A stretch of 64,000 nucleotides of DNA from Lachnospiraceae bacterium. GTDB lineage: Bacteria; Bacillota; Clostridia; Lachnospirales; Lachnospiraceae. The stretch covers positions 1 to 64,000 of the forward strand of contig SVFK01000009.1 in the NCBI GenBank assembly GCA_015056915.1. The letters run 5' to 3'. Position numbers and translations under genes: made by a program. The notes under the pieces were generated by a model. It saw only the letters and a program-made list of their open reading frames with translations, made no database searches and was not told the origin of the DNA. This document shows, one piece after another, positions 29,303-37,795 of the stretch (within the stretch, counting starts at the first letter, position 1; every line of letters starts with the position of its first letter).

Positions 29303-29608
29303 CTACCATTGAATAAGATTGCCCATCTTTTTAACCTTCTTGGAAAGGGTATAAATCAAGGTTTCCATGCTTTCATCATCCATAGAAAGCCAGTCTCCGC
29401 CAAGGCAGGTTTTGACTTCTGTTACCGGTTTCTCTAAAAAAACCATAACCTCCTCCGGCTTGTAACCTTGTACGGCTGATACACCCTTTTGAGAGCAGAG
29501 ATAATTAGCAATACTCTTAAGCAGTCGTTGTTCATTAGCTACAAGAGCCTGATTTGCCTTTTGTGCATCACGTTCAAAAGCCTTTTTGATATCATTCCAA
29601 TCTGCCAT
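29303..29608 (-). CDS. Small hypothetical soluble protein
   Basis: A 101-residue protein, helical at the N-terminus (WNDIKKAFERDAQKANQALVANEQRLLKSIANYL), then a mixed segment with GYKPEEVMVFLEKPV and CLGGDWLSMDDESMETLIYTL. I do not recognise the family. It starts at ATG 29608 after AAGGGAGATAACTT. It is on the same strand as, and upstream of, the acidic membrane protein gene, with about 110 bases between, so they may form one unit. No metal-binding or catalytic motif is visible. Confidence 0.65.
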   Translation of the reverse strand: MADWNDIKKAFERDAQKANQALVANEQRLLKSIANYLCSQKGVSAVQGYKPEEVMVFLEKPVTEVKTCLGGDWLSMDDESMETLIYTLSKKVKKMGNLIQW

Positions 29609-29714
29609 AAGTTATCTCCCTTCTAAATCACCTTATCGGATAGAATTCTTTACTAAGATTATTATAATATAAAATGCAAAAATTAACAATTATAAAACAA
29701 AGAAATCTATTTGC

Positions 29715-29743
29715 TTGAAAGCCGAACCTGAGTGTGATACACT
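29715..29743 (+). promoter_or_regulatory. Promoter with embedded operator-like palindrome for the TetR gene
   Basis: TTGAAA (29715-29720) and TACACT (29738-29743) are 17 bases apart. The inverted repeat AGTGT-GAT-ACACT (29731-29743) covers the -10 box, a likely autoregulatory site for the TetR protein encoded 62 bases downstream. Confidence 0.55.
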
Positions 29744-29804
29744 AATAAGGCACTGTTCAACCTGCGGTTGTAATGCAGGGGAGGTATTAGACGGGAGTAG
29801 ATGT

Positions 29805-30407
29805 ATGAACGGGAAGTTTTTTGACCTGAAAAAGGAAAAGCAGGATAGAATGATTAATGCAGCACTGAAAATCTTTGCGCTCCATGGTTATCGTCATGCC
29901 AGCACGGATGATATTGTACGTGAAGCAGCGATTAGTAAGGGGTTATTATTTCACTATTTCGGAAGTAAGCTGGGCGTGTACAGCTTTGTATATGATTATA
30001 GTGTAAGATACATAAAGTTGGAATTGAGTACTACTGTGGATGAAGCGGAGACAGATTTATTTGAGCTGATGAAGCAGATGGAGCTGGCACGTATGCATGC
30101 TATGAGGGGGTATCCCTATATGCAGCAGTTCTTAAATCGCTCCATGTCAGAGGATGTCAGTGAGGCACTGCTTGCCATAGAAGAGAAACGTAATATTCTC
30201 AACGAGCATTATGATGCGATTCGTGCGCAGATGAATTTTGCGGCGTTACCTCGAAGCGTTGATGGAGAAAAGCTTCGTCGAATGCTGGATTTCACCATTA
30301 AGGGTCTGATGACGGAACGTTTTCAGGATGCTTCCTTCCAACCGGAAATGTTGTATGGAGAGATTGTGGAGTATCTGGACATGATGAAAGCAATCGTATA
30401 CAAATAA
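29805..30407 (+). CDS. TetR family transcriptional regulator
   Basis: A 200-residue repressor. The N-terminal TetR HTH is clear: RMINAALKIFALHGYRHASTDDIVREAAISKGLLFHYFGSK in residues 15-56. The C-terminal ligand domain is typical in length but has no informative motif. ATG 29805 is chosen because GGGAG lies before it; a 5' extension to 29715 would overlap the promoter. No obvious target gene lies next to it on the same strand. A short palindromic element begins immediately after its stop codon. The regulon is not evident apart from likely self-control. Confidence 0.88.
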   Translation: MNGKFFDLKKEKQDRMINAALKIFALHGYRHASTDDIVREAAISKGLLFHYFGSKLGVYSFVYDYSVRYIKLELSTTVDEAETDLFELMKQMELARMHAMRGYPYMQQFLNRSMSEDVSEALLAIEEKRNILNEHYDAIRAQMNFAALPRSVDGEKLRRMLDFTIKGLMTERFQDASFQPEMLYGEIVEYLDMMKAIVYK

Positions 30408-30521
30408 GCAGCGGTCACCGGGACAAAATGCGTTGTGACAAATGTGAGCGTTTCACAGGGCGCAGCTGCAAGAAACACCATATTTGATACTCCGCATTTT
30501 GTCCCGGTGACCACTGTTTGC
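30408..30521. repeat. Short palindromic element (copy 3 of the family)
   Basis: GGTCACCGGGACAAAATGCG (30412-30431) is repeated inverted as CGCATTTTGTCCCGGTGACC (30493-30512), a perfect 20-bp match, and the arms continue with about 20 more imperfectly paired bases. The arm sequence GGACAAAATGCG(G/T)(A/T)GTG..CAAATGTG matches the outer arms of the long palindromes at 16010-16568 and 61431-61838, but the long inner part is missing. It starts right after the tetR stop codon and ends 15 bases before the stop of the convergent gene. It could work as a bidirectional terminator, though no long T run adjoins the stem. Confidence 0.85.
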
Positions 30522-30536
30522 AGGTGTGAGGGAGAA

Positions 30537-31298
30537 TTATTTGTTCATCTTATATGGCGGGTCAGCAGGATAACCACCTTTCAGTTTCTGCATGCCTCGT
30601 TGAATGGAGTCTTTAGAATTCTTCCAGTCTGCATCCTTGTTGCGATAGTCAAATTTCTCCACCATCCATGCCACATCCTCAGCCACACGCTTCATATTTT
30701 TCTCCATGAGTGGAAGTACCATTTCATAGAATCTCTCTTTTTCCTTATCGGACAGCTTGTTGTCGGCAGCTTCGCATAAATCTCCGAAGTGATGCAGGCA
30801 GAAACCTTTACTGTCTGCTACTTTTCTGCGGAAATCATCATCCTGTCTGAATAAATAGAAAAAGGTATCCATATAGCGGGAATAGGTATCCTTATACTGC
30901 TTGCAGATATAGCAGGACTGTTCCTTCTGGCGGACCCACATGCCAATGGCATTGCCGCTTTCTGCTGTTTTCTTGAATTTATCCTTGAGAGAAGTCTTTC
31001 CAGGCTTGAAGCCGGCAAACTCCTTCTGCATTTCCCCTATCATTTTCATATAATGGGTTTTTAAAATCCATGCATTTCCCAGTGTATTACCATAATCAAA
31101 CATTTTCTGGAAATGTGAACGGCAGAAGCCGGCCTTGTCCGTCATTTCACGGATATCGGCTTCCATATAGGAAGATCCGGAGCCTAACACAAAATCGAGA
31201 AGATCCTGTTCAACGCTTCGTTCTATGAAGCAAAAGGGACATTCGTCCTGTGCATTTACAGCATCATTTAAGGGAATTGTATATAACTGTTCTTTCAT
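30537..31298 (-). CDS. DUF6062-like protein with duplicated Cys/His motif
   Basis: A 253-residue soluble protein. It contains two matching units: C20-x2-C23-x35-C59-x2-H62 (CPFC and GFCRSHF) and, about 115 residues later, C-x2-C-x34-C-x2-H (CYIC and GFCLHHF). This is strong evidence of an internal duplication of a metal-binding fold. The name DUF6062 is from memory and moderately sure; no function is known to me. The start is ATG 31298. It is transcribed divergently from the GH31 gene and its 3' end faces tetR across the short palindrome. Confidence 0.7.
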   Translation of the reverse strand: MKEQLYTIPLNDAVNAQDECPFCFIERSVEQDLLDFVLGSGSSYMEADIREMTDKAGFCRSHFQKMFDYGNTLGNAWILKTHYMKMIGEMQKEFAGFKPGKTSLKDKFKKTAESGNAIGMWVRQKEQSCYICKQYKDTYSRYMDTFFYLFRQDDDFRRKVADSKGFCLHHFGDLCEAADNKLSDKEKERFYEMVLPLMEKNMKRVAEDVAWMVEKFDYRNKDADWKNSKDSIQRGMQKLKGGYPADPPYKMNK

Positions 31299-31409
31299 AA
31301 GCGCGTACCTTTCCGGTTTATTTCATAGTAGAATTGTTTTATACTCATTTTAAAGCAATGAGGATTAAATATCAATTCTTAATTTTGGAGACGGTGTAGC
31401 ATTGATAAG

Positions 31410-31438
31410 TTGCATCTTTACCCTTTTTACGATATTCT
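31410..31438 (+). promoter_or_regulatory. Promoter of the GH31 gene
   Basis: TTGCAT (31410-31415) and TATTCT (31433-31438) are separated by 17 bases, 34 bases before the start codon. The divergent gap of 174 bases also serves the minus-strand gene; no catabolite-repression site is confidently recognised. Confidence 0.5.
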
Positions 31439-31472
31439 ACAAATAGAGTAAAACAGAAGGAGGAAGCTACAT

Positions 31473-33470
31473 ATGGGATTTTTTGAAGAAACAAACGGTG
31501 GTCTGATATTTCGCGAGAATGGTGAGACACTGTTGATAACACCTTGGGGGGAAAACAGCTTTCGTGTTCGCTCTACCATCTTAAGCGATATAGAAGAGGG
31601 GCGTGTTGCTTTATTGCCCCCGGTTAAAACAGAGACATGTATCCATATTGAGGATATGCATGCTACCATCCAAAACGGTAAAATAGAGGCCAAGTTGCAG
31701 GTGCAGCCATGGGGGAATGCCCTGCAAATTACTTTTCTGAATCAGCGTGGGGAGGTTCTGCTACAGGAGATTCCCAATGGTGGTGCCCTATGTCTGAAGG
31801 CAAGGCATTTCAAAGCGCTTCCGGGCGGGAGCTTTCGTTTGAAGGCAAGCTTTAACTCTAATCCGGAAGAAAAAATATACGGTATGGGACAGTATCAGCA
31901 GGAAACATTTAATCTCAAGGGTTGTAACCTCGAGCTTGCGCATCGTAATTCTCAGGCAAGTATCCCCTTTTATATTTCAAGTCTTGGTTATGGTTTTCTT
32001 TGGCATAATGCTGCAATAGGCGAGGTGCATTTTGGTTCGAATACCACACAGTGGATTGCAGAATCAACGAAACAGCTTGATTATTGGATTACAGCAGGTG
32101 ATACGCCTGCTGAAATCGAAGAAGCCTACGCCGCTGCCACGGGAACCGTGCCTATGATGCCGGAGTACGGATTGGGATTTTGGCAATGTAAGCTTCGCTA
32201 TTTCAATCAGGAGCAGGTATTACAGGTTGCAAGAGAATATAAAAAGAGAAATATCCCGGTTGATGTGTTTGTGATTGACTATTACCACTGGCCGCGTTGC
32301 GGAGACTGGCGCTTTGACGAAGAATATTTTCCTAATCCCAAGGCTATGGTTGATGAGCTCCACGAGCTTGGCATGGAAACGATGGTCTCTATCTGGCCGC
32401 AGGTTGATTGGCGCAGTGAGAATTATGAGGAAATGAAGCAGCAGGGATTGTTGGTAAAGATTAATTCCGGTATTGATGTTCAGATGATTTTCCATGGTAA
32501 TAATGTGTTTATGGATGCTACCAATCCCAGAACCCGTCAATATGTATGGAAAAAATGCAAACAGAACTATGCAGACCTGGGTATTAACACCTTCTGGTTG
32601 GATGAGGCAGAACCGGAATTTACCACCTATGATTTTGATAACTACCGTTATTATGCAGGTTCTGTTGCTGAAATTGGAAACATTTATCCCAGAGAATACG
32701 CGCGTCTTTTCTATGAAGGGCAGCGGTCAAATGGACAAAAGGATATTGTGAATCTGATTCGTTGTGCATGGGTTGGAAGTCAGCGTTATGGTGCCCTTGT
32801 ATGGTCGGGAGACATTATGTCTACGTATGAAGATTTCCGCAAGCAGATATGTGCGGGAATACATATGGGCTTATGTGGTATTCCATGGTGGACTACTGAT
32901 ATCGGAGGCTTTCATGGCGGTGTAACCGCAGATGCTGATTTCAGGGAATTGCTCGTTCGCTGGTTCCAGTTTGGTACATTTTGTCCGGTTATGCGTCTTC
33001 ATGGCTGTCGTCAGCCGGGCGAAACTATTATCAATAAGGCAGGAGAGGTTCGCGAGTGGACAGGCGCAGACAATGAGGTGTGGAGCTTTGGCGAAGAGGC
33101 TTATCCGATTCTGGTAAAATTTATTCAGATTCGTGAAAAAATGCGTGGTTATACCAGAGGTCTTATGGAGGAGGCTCACCAAAAAGGCTCTCCTGTTATG
33201 CGAGCTCTCTTTTATGAATTTCCGGAGGATAAGGAATGTTGGGATATCAAGGATGCTTATATGTTTGGACCGGATATTCTTGTGGCACCAATCTGCCATG
33301 AACATATGACAAGCCGCAAAGTATATCTTCCTAAAGGGGCATACTGGATCCACGGCGGAAGCGGTGAGAGATATGAAGGCGGAAAAAGCTATGAAATAGA
33401 AGCACCTATTGATACACTGCCTGTTTTCCTGCGAGATGGAAAGCAGGAGTATCTGATTGGTGAAATATAA
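31473..33470 (+). CDS. Glycoside hydrolase family 31 (alpha-glucosidase/alpha-xylosidase type)
   Basis: A 665-residue cytosolic glycosidase without signal peptide. The N-terminal beta-sandwich ends before GMGQYQQETFNLKGCNLELAHRN. The catalytic barrel contains VFVIDYYHWPRCGDW, the nucleophile Asp in FWLDEAEPE and the likely acid/base Asp in WSGDIMSTYEDF. HGCRQPGE and the C-terminal beta domain YLPKGAYWIHGGSGERYEGG complete the family pattern. These enzymes release glucose or xylose from alpha-linked oligosaccharides; the specific substrate cannot be assigned. It starts at ATG 31473 after GGAGG. It is one of two glycosidases in this region (see GH36 at 40576). Confidence 0.9.
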   Translation: MGFFEETNGGLIFRENGETLLITPWGENSFRVRSTILSDIEEGRVALLPPVKTETCIHIEDMHATIQNGKIEAKLQVQPWGNALQITFLNQRGEVLLQEIPNGGALCLKARHFKALPGGSFRLKASFNSNPEEKIYGMGQYQQETFNLKGCNLELAHRNSQASIPFYISSLGYGFLWHNAAIGEVHFGSNTTQWIAESTKQLDYWITAGDTPAEIEEAYAAATGTVPMMPEYGLGFWQCKLRYFNQEQVLQVAREYKKRNIPVDVFVIDYYHWPRCGDWRFDEEYFPNPKAMVDELHELGMETMVSIWPQVDWRSENYEEMKQQGLLVKINSGIDVQMIFHGNNVFMDATNPRTRQYVWKKCKQNYADLGINTFWLDEAEPEFTTYDFDNYRYYAGSVAEIGNIYPREYARLFYEGQRSNGQKDIVNLIRCAWVGSQRYGALVWSGDIMSTYEDFRKQICAGIHMGLCGIPWWTTDIGGFHGGVTADADFRELLVRWFQFGTFCPVMRLHGCRQPGETIINKAGEVREWTGADNEVWSFGEEAYPILVKFIQIREKMRGYTRGLMEEAHQKGSPVMRALFYEFPEDKECWDIKDAYMFGPDILVAPICHEHMTSRKVYLPKGAYWIHGGSGERYEGGKSYEIEAPIDTLPVFLRDGKQEYLIGEI

Positions 33471-33503
33471 GAAAATCTGTTTCGGTGCAGTAGGCATTTC
33501 TGC

Positions 33504-33581
33504 TTGACTGCTGTTTCTGAAAAAGCTATCATTTATTACAGAGGGTTTTATAAAAATTTAAGAAACGGACATTAATGTCCG
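33504..33581 (+). promoter_or_regulatory. Promoter and palindromic leader site of the nucleobase permease gene
   Basis: TTGACT (33504-33509) and TATCAT (33527-33532) with a 17-base spacer form a promoter. In the 5' leader lies the perfect 16-bp palindrome CGGACATTAATGTCCG (33566-33581), just before the AGGAGGG site. It may be an operator or a small RNA hairpin. No purine riboswitch or clear PyrR-binding loop is seen. Confidence 0.5.
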
Positions 33582-33604
33582 GCAATTCACAGGAGGGTCA
33601 ATTC

Positions 33605-34936
33605 ATGAGTAAGAAGTCAAAGGTAATTGAAGAAAACGGTGTTTATGATGCCAAAAGTCTGGGTGTCCCTAAGGTAATCCTATTAGGTCTGCAGCACATG
33701 TTTGCCATGTTCGGAGCAACCATTTTAGTACCCATGCTGACAGGTCTTGATGTTTCTACCACCCTTTTATTTGCAGGTCTTGGAACTTTATTATTCCACC
33801 TGATTACAAAGGGGAAGGTTCCTGCGTTCCTCGGTTCTTCCTTTGCTTTTCTGGGCGGTTATGCAGCCATTGCACCTATGACGGATGAGGCTGGCAATGC
33901 AATTTCCAATAAGGAATTGTTACCCTATGCATGCTTTGGTGTAGCATGTGCAGGTCTTTTGTATTTAGTACTTGCTCTGTTGATTAAGATATTTGGTACG
34001 GCAAGGGTTATGAAATTCTTCCCCCCCATTGTAACCGGACCTATCATTATTGCTATCGGTCTTACACTGTCACAGTCTGCTATCGATAACTGTTCTCAGG
34101 ACTGGTTGATTGCAGTAGTTGCCATTGTGCTGGTAATCGTATGTAACATTTGGGGTAAGGGAATGGTAAAGATTGTCCCCATTATCATTGGTGTAATCGG
34201 TTCCTACGTGTTGGCAGCAGTGCTGAACAGAGTCGATTTTACTGCTGTTGCAGAAGCTGATTGGATAGGCCTTCCCATTCATTGGGATCAGACAGCGTTT
34301 TCTGTGCTGGCAGGCGGAGATGCCTCCATGCTGATTACCGCTGTCATTACTATCATGCCCATTGCACTGGCAACCATAGTGGAGCATATCGGTGATATTT
34401 CCGCGATTTCCTCTACTGTTGGGAAGAATTATATTAAGAATCCCGGCTTGCACCGTACTTTGTTAGGTGACGGTCTGGCTACCATAGTAGCATCTCTTTT
34501 TGGAGCACCTGCCAATACTACCTATGGCGAGAATACAGGTGTATTATCTTTGACAAGAGTATTTGATCCGTTGGTTATCAGAATTGCAGCAGGATTTGCA
34601 GTACTCTTTGCTTTCTCACCTAAGGTTGCAGCATTGATTGGTTGTATGCCTACCGCAACCTGCGGCGGTGTATCTCTGGTGCTGTATGGTATGATTTCTG
34701 CGGTGGGTGTCCGCAATATCGTGGAGGCACAGGTAGATTTCAACAAGACTCGAAATGTAATTATTGCAGCATTGATTCTGGTATTGTCTATCGGTATCAA
34801 ATATAGTGCGGCAGGAGCGATTGCTTTCCAAATCGGTGAGCTTACCATTAGCTTATCAGGTCTTGCAGTCGGTGCTCTTGCAGGTATCATACTGAATGCT
34901 GTTTTGCCCGGTAAGGATTATGTCTTTGATGAATAA
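33605..34936 (+). CDS. Uracil/xanthine permease, NCS2 family
   Basis: A 443-residue transporter with about 14 membrane segments. LQHMFAMFGATILVPMLTGLD near residue 35 is the family signature start. LGSSFAFLGGYAAI and the GENTGVLSLTRVFDPLVIRIAAGF region resemble uracil permeases (UraA/PyrP) more than xanthine carriers. ATG 33605 follows AGGAGGG. It lies alone between a GH31 gene and a dipeptidase gene, with a palindromic leader. The substrate is probably uracil, inferred from these motifs; xanthine is the alternative. Confidence 0.88.
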   Translation: MSKKSKVIEENGVYDAKSLGVPKVILLGLQHMFAMFGATILVPMLTGLDVSTTLLFAGLGTLLFHLITKGKVPAFLGSSFAFLGGYAAIAPMTDEAGNAISNKELLPYACFGVACAGLLYLVLALLIKIFGTARVMKFFPPIVTGPIIIAIGLTLSQSAIDNCSQDWLIAVVAIVLVIVCNIWGKGMVKIVPIIIGVIGSYVLAAVLNRVDFTAVAEADWIGLPIHWDQTAFSVLAGGDASMLITAVITIMPIALATIVEHIGDISAISSTVGKNYIKNPGLHRTLLGDGLATIVASLFGAPANTTYGENTGVLSLTRVFDPLVIRIAAGFAVLFAFSPKVAALIGCMPTATCGGVSLVLYGMISAVGVRNIVEAQVDFNKTRNVIIAALILVLSIGIKYSAAGAIAFQIGELTISLSGLAVGALAGIILNAVLPGKDYVFDE

Positions 34937-34971
34937 ATATAATAACAATATAGCATTTGTTGGAGGCATTT

Positions 34972-35988
34972 ATGAAAATTGTTGATATGCACTGTGATAC
35001 GGTGTCTGTCATGTTGGAGAAAAGGCGTGCAGGAGAGGCGGTAACTCTTAGGGAAAACCATGGGCATCTTGATTTGAATCGAATGAAGGAGAGTGGTTAC
35101 CTTCTACAAAATTTTGCTCTGTATGTTGACAAAGGCAGCTGTGTCGACCCATGGGATGAGGTATGCGACCTTTACGAGGTGTACCGTCAAGAAATTTCTG
35201 CAAATGAGGATATCATTGCAGAGGTGTTAAAATATGACGATATTGTCATTAATCAGAAGATGGGAAAGCTTTCTTCCATGCTTACCGTGGAGGAAGGTGC
35301 AGTCTGTAAGGGGGACATCGAAAAGCTTAAGAAGCTGTATGACATGGGTGTGCGGATGCTTACTTTGACGTGGAATTATCAAAATGAGTTGGGAAGTCCT
35401 AATGTAGATAAGGTTGCAAAAGCAATGGCACAGGATGCAGGGGAGAACACGGTGCATTACAGCTTTAAACCCAATACATCTCAGGGGCTCACAGACAGGG
35501 GACGTGAATTTGTTACAGAGATGGAACGATTGGGTATGATAATCGATGTATCTCATTTATCCGATGCCGGCTTTTATGATGTGCTGGAATGCACCCACAA
35601 GCCCTTTGTGGCAAGCCACTCCAATGCCAGAAGTATATGCCGCCATGTAAGAAATCTCACGGACGACATGATTCGCAAGCTGGCTGAGAGAGGCGGATGT
35701 ATGGGATTGAATTATTATGCTGATTTCTTGACGGAAGGGACGAATGGTGGATATGGTGGAATAGAAGCCATGGTGCAGCATGCAAAGCATATTACGGATA
35801 TAGGCGGTATGGAGGTACTGGGCCTGGGAAGTGACTTTGACGGCATAGATACCAACAGGGAATTGCCGGGGGTTCAAGGTATGGAATTACTTTGGAACGC
35901 GTTGCATAAAGGTGGATTTACCCAAGGGGAATTGGACAAAATATTTTATCAAAACGTATTGAGAGTATATAGAGATTGCTTAATATAA
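34972..35988 (+). CDS. Membrane dipeptidase family protein (peptidase M19)
   Basis: A 338-residue metallopeptidase of the renal dipeptidase family. IVDMHCDTVS carries the first metal ligands (HxD). Further motifs are EEGA near the bridging Glu position, IDVSHLSDAGFYDVLE, FVASHSNARSICRHVRNL with metal His residues, and LGLGSDFDGI. No signal peptide is present, so it is cytosolic. M19 enzymes cleave dipeptides, often with D-residues. ATG 34972 follows GGAGGCA. It lies 16 bases before the phosphatase gene at 36004, so the two are probably cotranscribed. Confidence 0.9.
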   Translation: MKIVDMHCDTVSVMLEKRRAGEAVTLRENHGHLDLNRMKESGYLLQNFALYVDKGSCVDPWDEVCDLYEVYRQEISANEDIIAEVLKYDDIVINQKMGKLSSMLTVEEGAVCKGDIEKLKKLYDMGVRMLTLTWNYQNELGSPNVDKVAKAMAQDAGENTVHYSFKPNTSQGLTDRGREFVTEMERLGMIIDVSHLSDAGFYDVLECTHKPFVASHSNARSICRHVRNLTDDMIRKLAERGGCMGLNYYADFLTEGTNGGYGGIEAMVQHAKHITDIGGMEVLGLGSDFDGIDTNRELPGVQGMELLWNALHKGGFTQGELDKIFYQNVLRVYRDCLI

Positions 35989-36003
35989 ATGAGGTGGCAA
36001 GCT

Positions 36004-36735
36004 ATGAAATTACTGATTGTAAGACACGGTGACCCGGACTATAGTATTGATTCCCTGACTCCGAAGGGTTGGAAAGAAGCGGAGTATTTGGCTGAAAGAC
36101 TATCCAAGCTGGATGTCAAGGAATTCTATGTATCGCCACTGGGACGTGCCAAGGATACGGCATCCTGTACCTTGAAGAAAATGAATCGCACTGCTGAGGA
36201 AAAGGAGTGGCTGCGTGAGTTTGCTCCGCAGATATGGAGACCTGATATTACGGATCACCGAATCCTTGCGTGGGACTGGTTGCCACAGGATTGGATGGCA
36301 GAGGAACGATTCTTTGAATATGATAAATGGTACCTTCCGGAACGTATGCAGGAGGCAAAGGTTAAAGAGGAATATGACTGGGTGGTAAACAGCTTTGATG
36401 AAGTGTTGGCAAAGAACGGTTATCGAAGAGAAGGTCATTTGTATCGGGTGGAGAAGGCCAATAATGACACTATTGTCTTTTTTTGCCACTTTGGAGCAAC
36501 ATGTGTATTGTTAAGTCATCTTTTAAGTATTTCTCCGATGGTGCTTTGGCACGGCACCTGTTCTGCGCCCACCTCGGTGACAACAGTAGTTACTGAAGAG
36601 CGAAGAGAGGGGATTGCAAGCTTCCGCATGAGTGCTTTCGGAGATATTTCACATCTGTATGTGAAGGATGAGCTGCCTGCATTTGCTGCAAGATTCTGTG
36701 AATGCTATGCCAATGAAGACGAGAGACATGATTAA
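36004..36735 (+). CDS. Histidine phosphatase superfamily protein
   Basis: A 243-residue protein with the catalytic histidine motif VRHGDPDYS (LIVRHGD) at the N-terminus, YVSPLGRAKDTASC as the second conserved segment, and FCHFGATCVLL carrying the second catalytic His. This places it in the phosphoglycerate-mutase-like branch. The middle is unusual, with an Asp/Trp-rich insert (WDWLPQDWMAEERFFEYDKWY). It follows the dipeptidase gene closely with GAGGTGG before the start. The substrate is unknown; small phosphates such as sugar or nucleotide phosphates are typical. Confidence 0.82.
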   Translation: MKLLIVRHGDPDYSIDSLTPKGWKEAEYLAERLSKLDVKEFYVSPLGRAKDTASCTLKKMNRTAEEKEWLREFAPQIWRPDITDHRILAWDWLPQDWMAEERFFEYDKWYLPERMQEAKVKEEYDWVVNSFDEVLAKNGYRREGHLYRVEKANNDTIVFFCHFGATCVLLSHLLSISPMVLWHGTCSAPTSVTTVVTEERREGIASFRMSAFGDISHLYVKDELPAFAARFCECYANEDERHD

Positions 36736-36770
36736 TCTGCACGAACGTTGATGTATGCCACAAGGCTGCT

Positions 36771-37586
36771 TTATGCAAGAATGGCAGCTAAAAGGTCATT
36801 AATAGTATCAAAAGCATAATCGGGTTGAAAGGGGGTATCTTTGATATCCTCTTTTGTTGCTTCCCCGGTAAAAACGACACAAGTGTCAACGCTGCCGTTG
36901 ATGCCGCAGGCAATATCGGTATAAAGGCGGTCACCAATAACAAGTGTTTCTTCTTTCGTAAAGCCGGATTGAGTCAGGCACAGCTCCACTACCTCCTTGC
37001 TGGGTTTGCCTAAATAGGTGGGGAGTTTGCCCGTGGTCTGGGTAATCATGTCGCAGATAGCACCGCAATCCGGGATGAAACCAAAATCAATGGGGCATCT
37101 AAGATCCGGATTGGTAGCGTAAAAAGGAACCTCCATGGTAAACAGTACCCTGCAGACTTCTGTCAATTTATTGTAATTCAATTCGCTGTCATAGGCGACC
37201 ACTACGCAATCAATATCCGGTTCACAAACTTCGGTAATATTTAGGCCATTTTTTCGAAGCTCAGCCACAAAGGAGGTTGTGCCCAGCACAAAAATCTTTT
37301 TGTTGGCAAAGTGTGCCTTTAAAAAGCGCAAAGTCATGTAGCCGGAGGTAATAAATTGCTCCTCAGTAGTTTCCAGTTGAAAGGAATTGCGGAATTTGGC
37401 TACATAATCCGAACCGCTTTTGGTGGAATTGTTGGTAATGTAATAGGCTTTTCCGCCAATGCGCTCAATATATGCAAGTAATTGGCGGCTTCCCTCGTAC
37501 AACGTATCTCCGATGGCAAGGGTGCCGTCAATATCGAATAGAAATAATTTCTTTTGTTTTAATGATTCCATATTTTCATTTACCAT
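36771..37586 (-). CDS. HAD superfamily IIA hydrolase (NagD/AraL-like)
   Basis: A 271-residue phosphatase. Motif I is FLFDIDGTLAIGD, motif II lies in YYITNNSTKSG, the cap module follows, and the C-terminal motif III/IV segment is LGKPSKEVVEL and VIGDRLYTDIACGINGSVDTC. This matches the NagD-type subclass, which acts on p-nitrophenyl phosphate, nucleotides or glycolytic by-products. A start at 37586 or 37571 is possible; 37586 is preferred because GGAG lies ten bases upstream. It is convergent with the histidine phosphatase gene and divergent from the c-di-GMP gene. Its physiological substrate is unknown. Confidence 0.88.
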   Translation of the reverse strand: MVNENMESLKQKKLFLFDIDGTLAIGDTLYEGSRQLLAYIERIGGKAYYITNNSTKSGSDYVAKFRNSFQLETTEEQFITSGYMTLRFLKAHFANKKIFVLGTTSFVAELRKNGLNITEVCEPDIDCVVVAYDSELNYNKLTEVCRVLFTMEVPFYATNPDLRCPIDFGFIPDCGAICDMITQTTGKLPTYLGKPSKEVVELCLTQSGFTKEETLVIGDRLYTDIACGINGSVDTCVVFTGEATKEDIKDTPFQPDYAFDTINDLLAAILA

Positions 37587-37795
37587 TATCCTAAGGCTCC
37601 GTTTTCTTTCTTTGAAATACATTATGTTCGATGCTTGCAGTACAAGAAGGAGACTGCAATATATTTTGTGTAAGCACGATTAAAAGTATAGCATAAAAAG
37701 GAAGCGGTCGCAAATTTCTAATAATTGGTTTTCCTTTTATAAAAATAATGGTATAATTAGTGATATAAAATGCTACAGATTCAGAGGGTTATTTT

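Noticed and set aside
33471..33604. Purine riboswitch upstream of the nucleobase permease
   Set aside because: The conserved loop sequences of the guanine/adenine aptamer are missing; only a short palindrome is seen.
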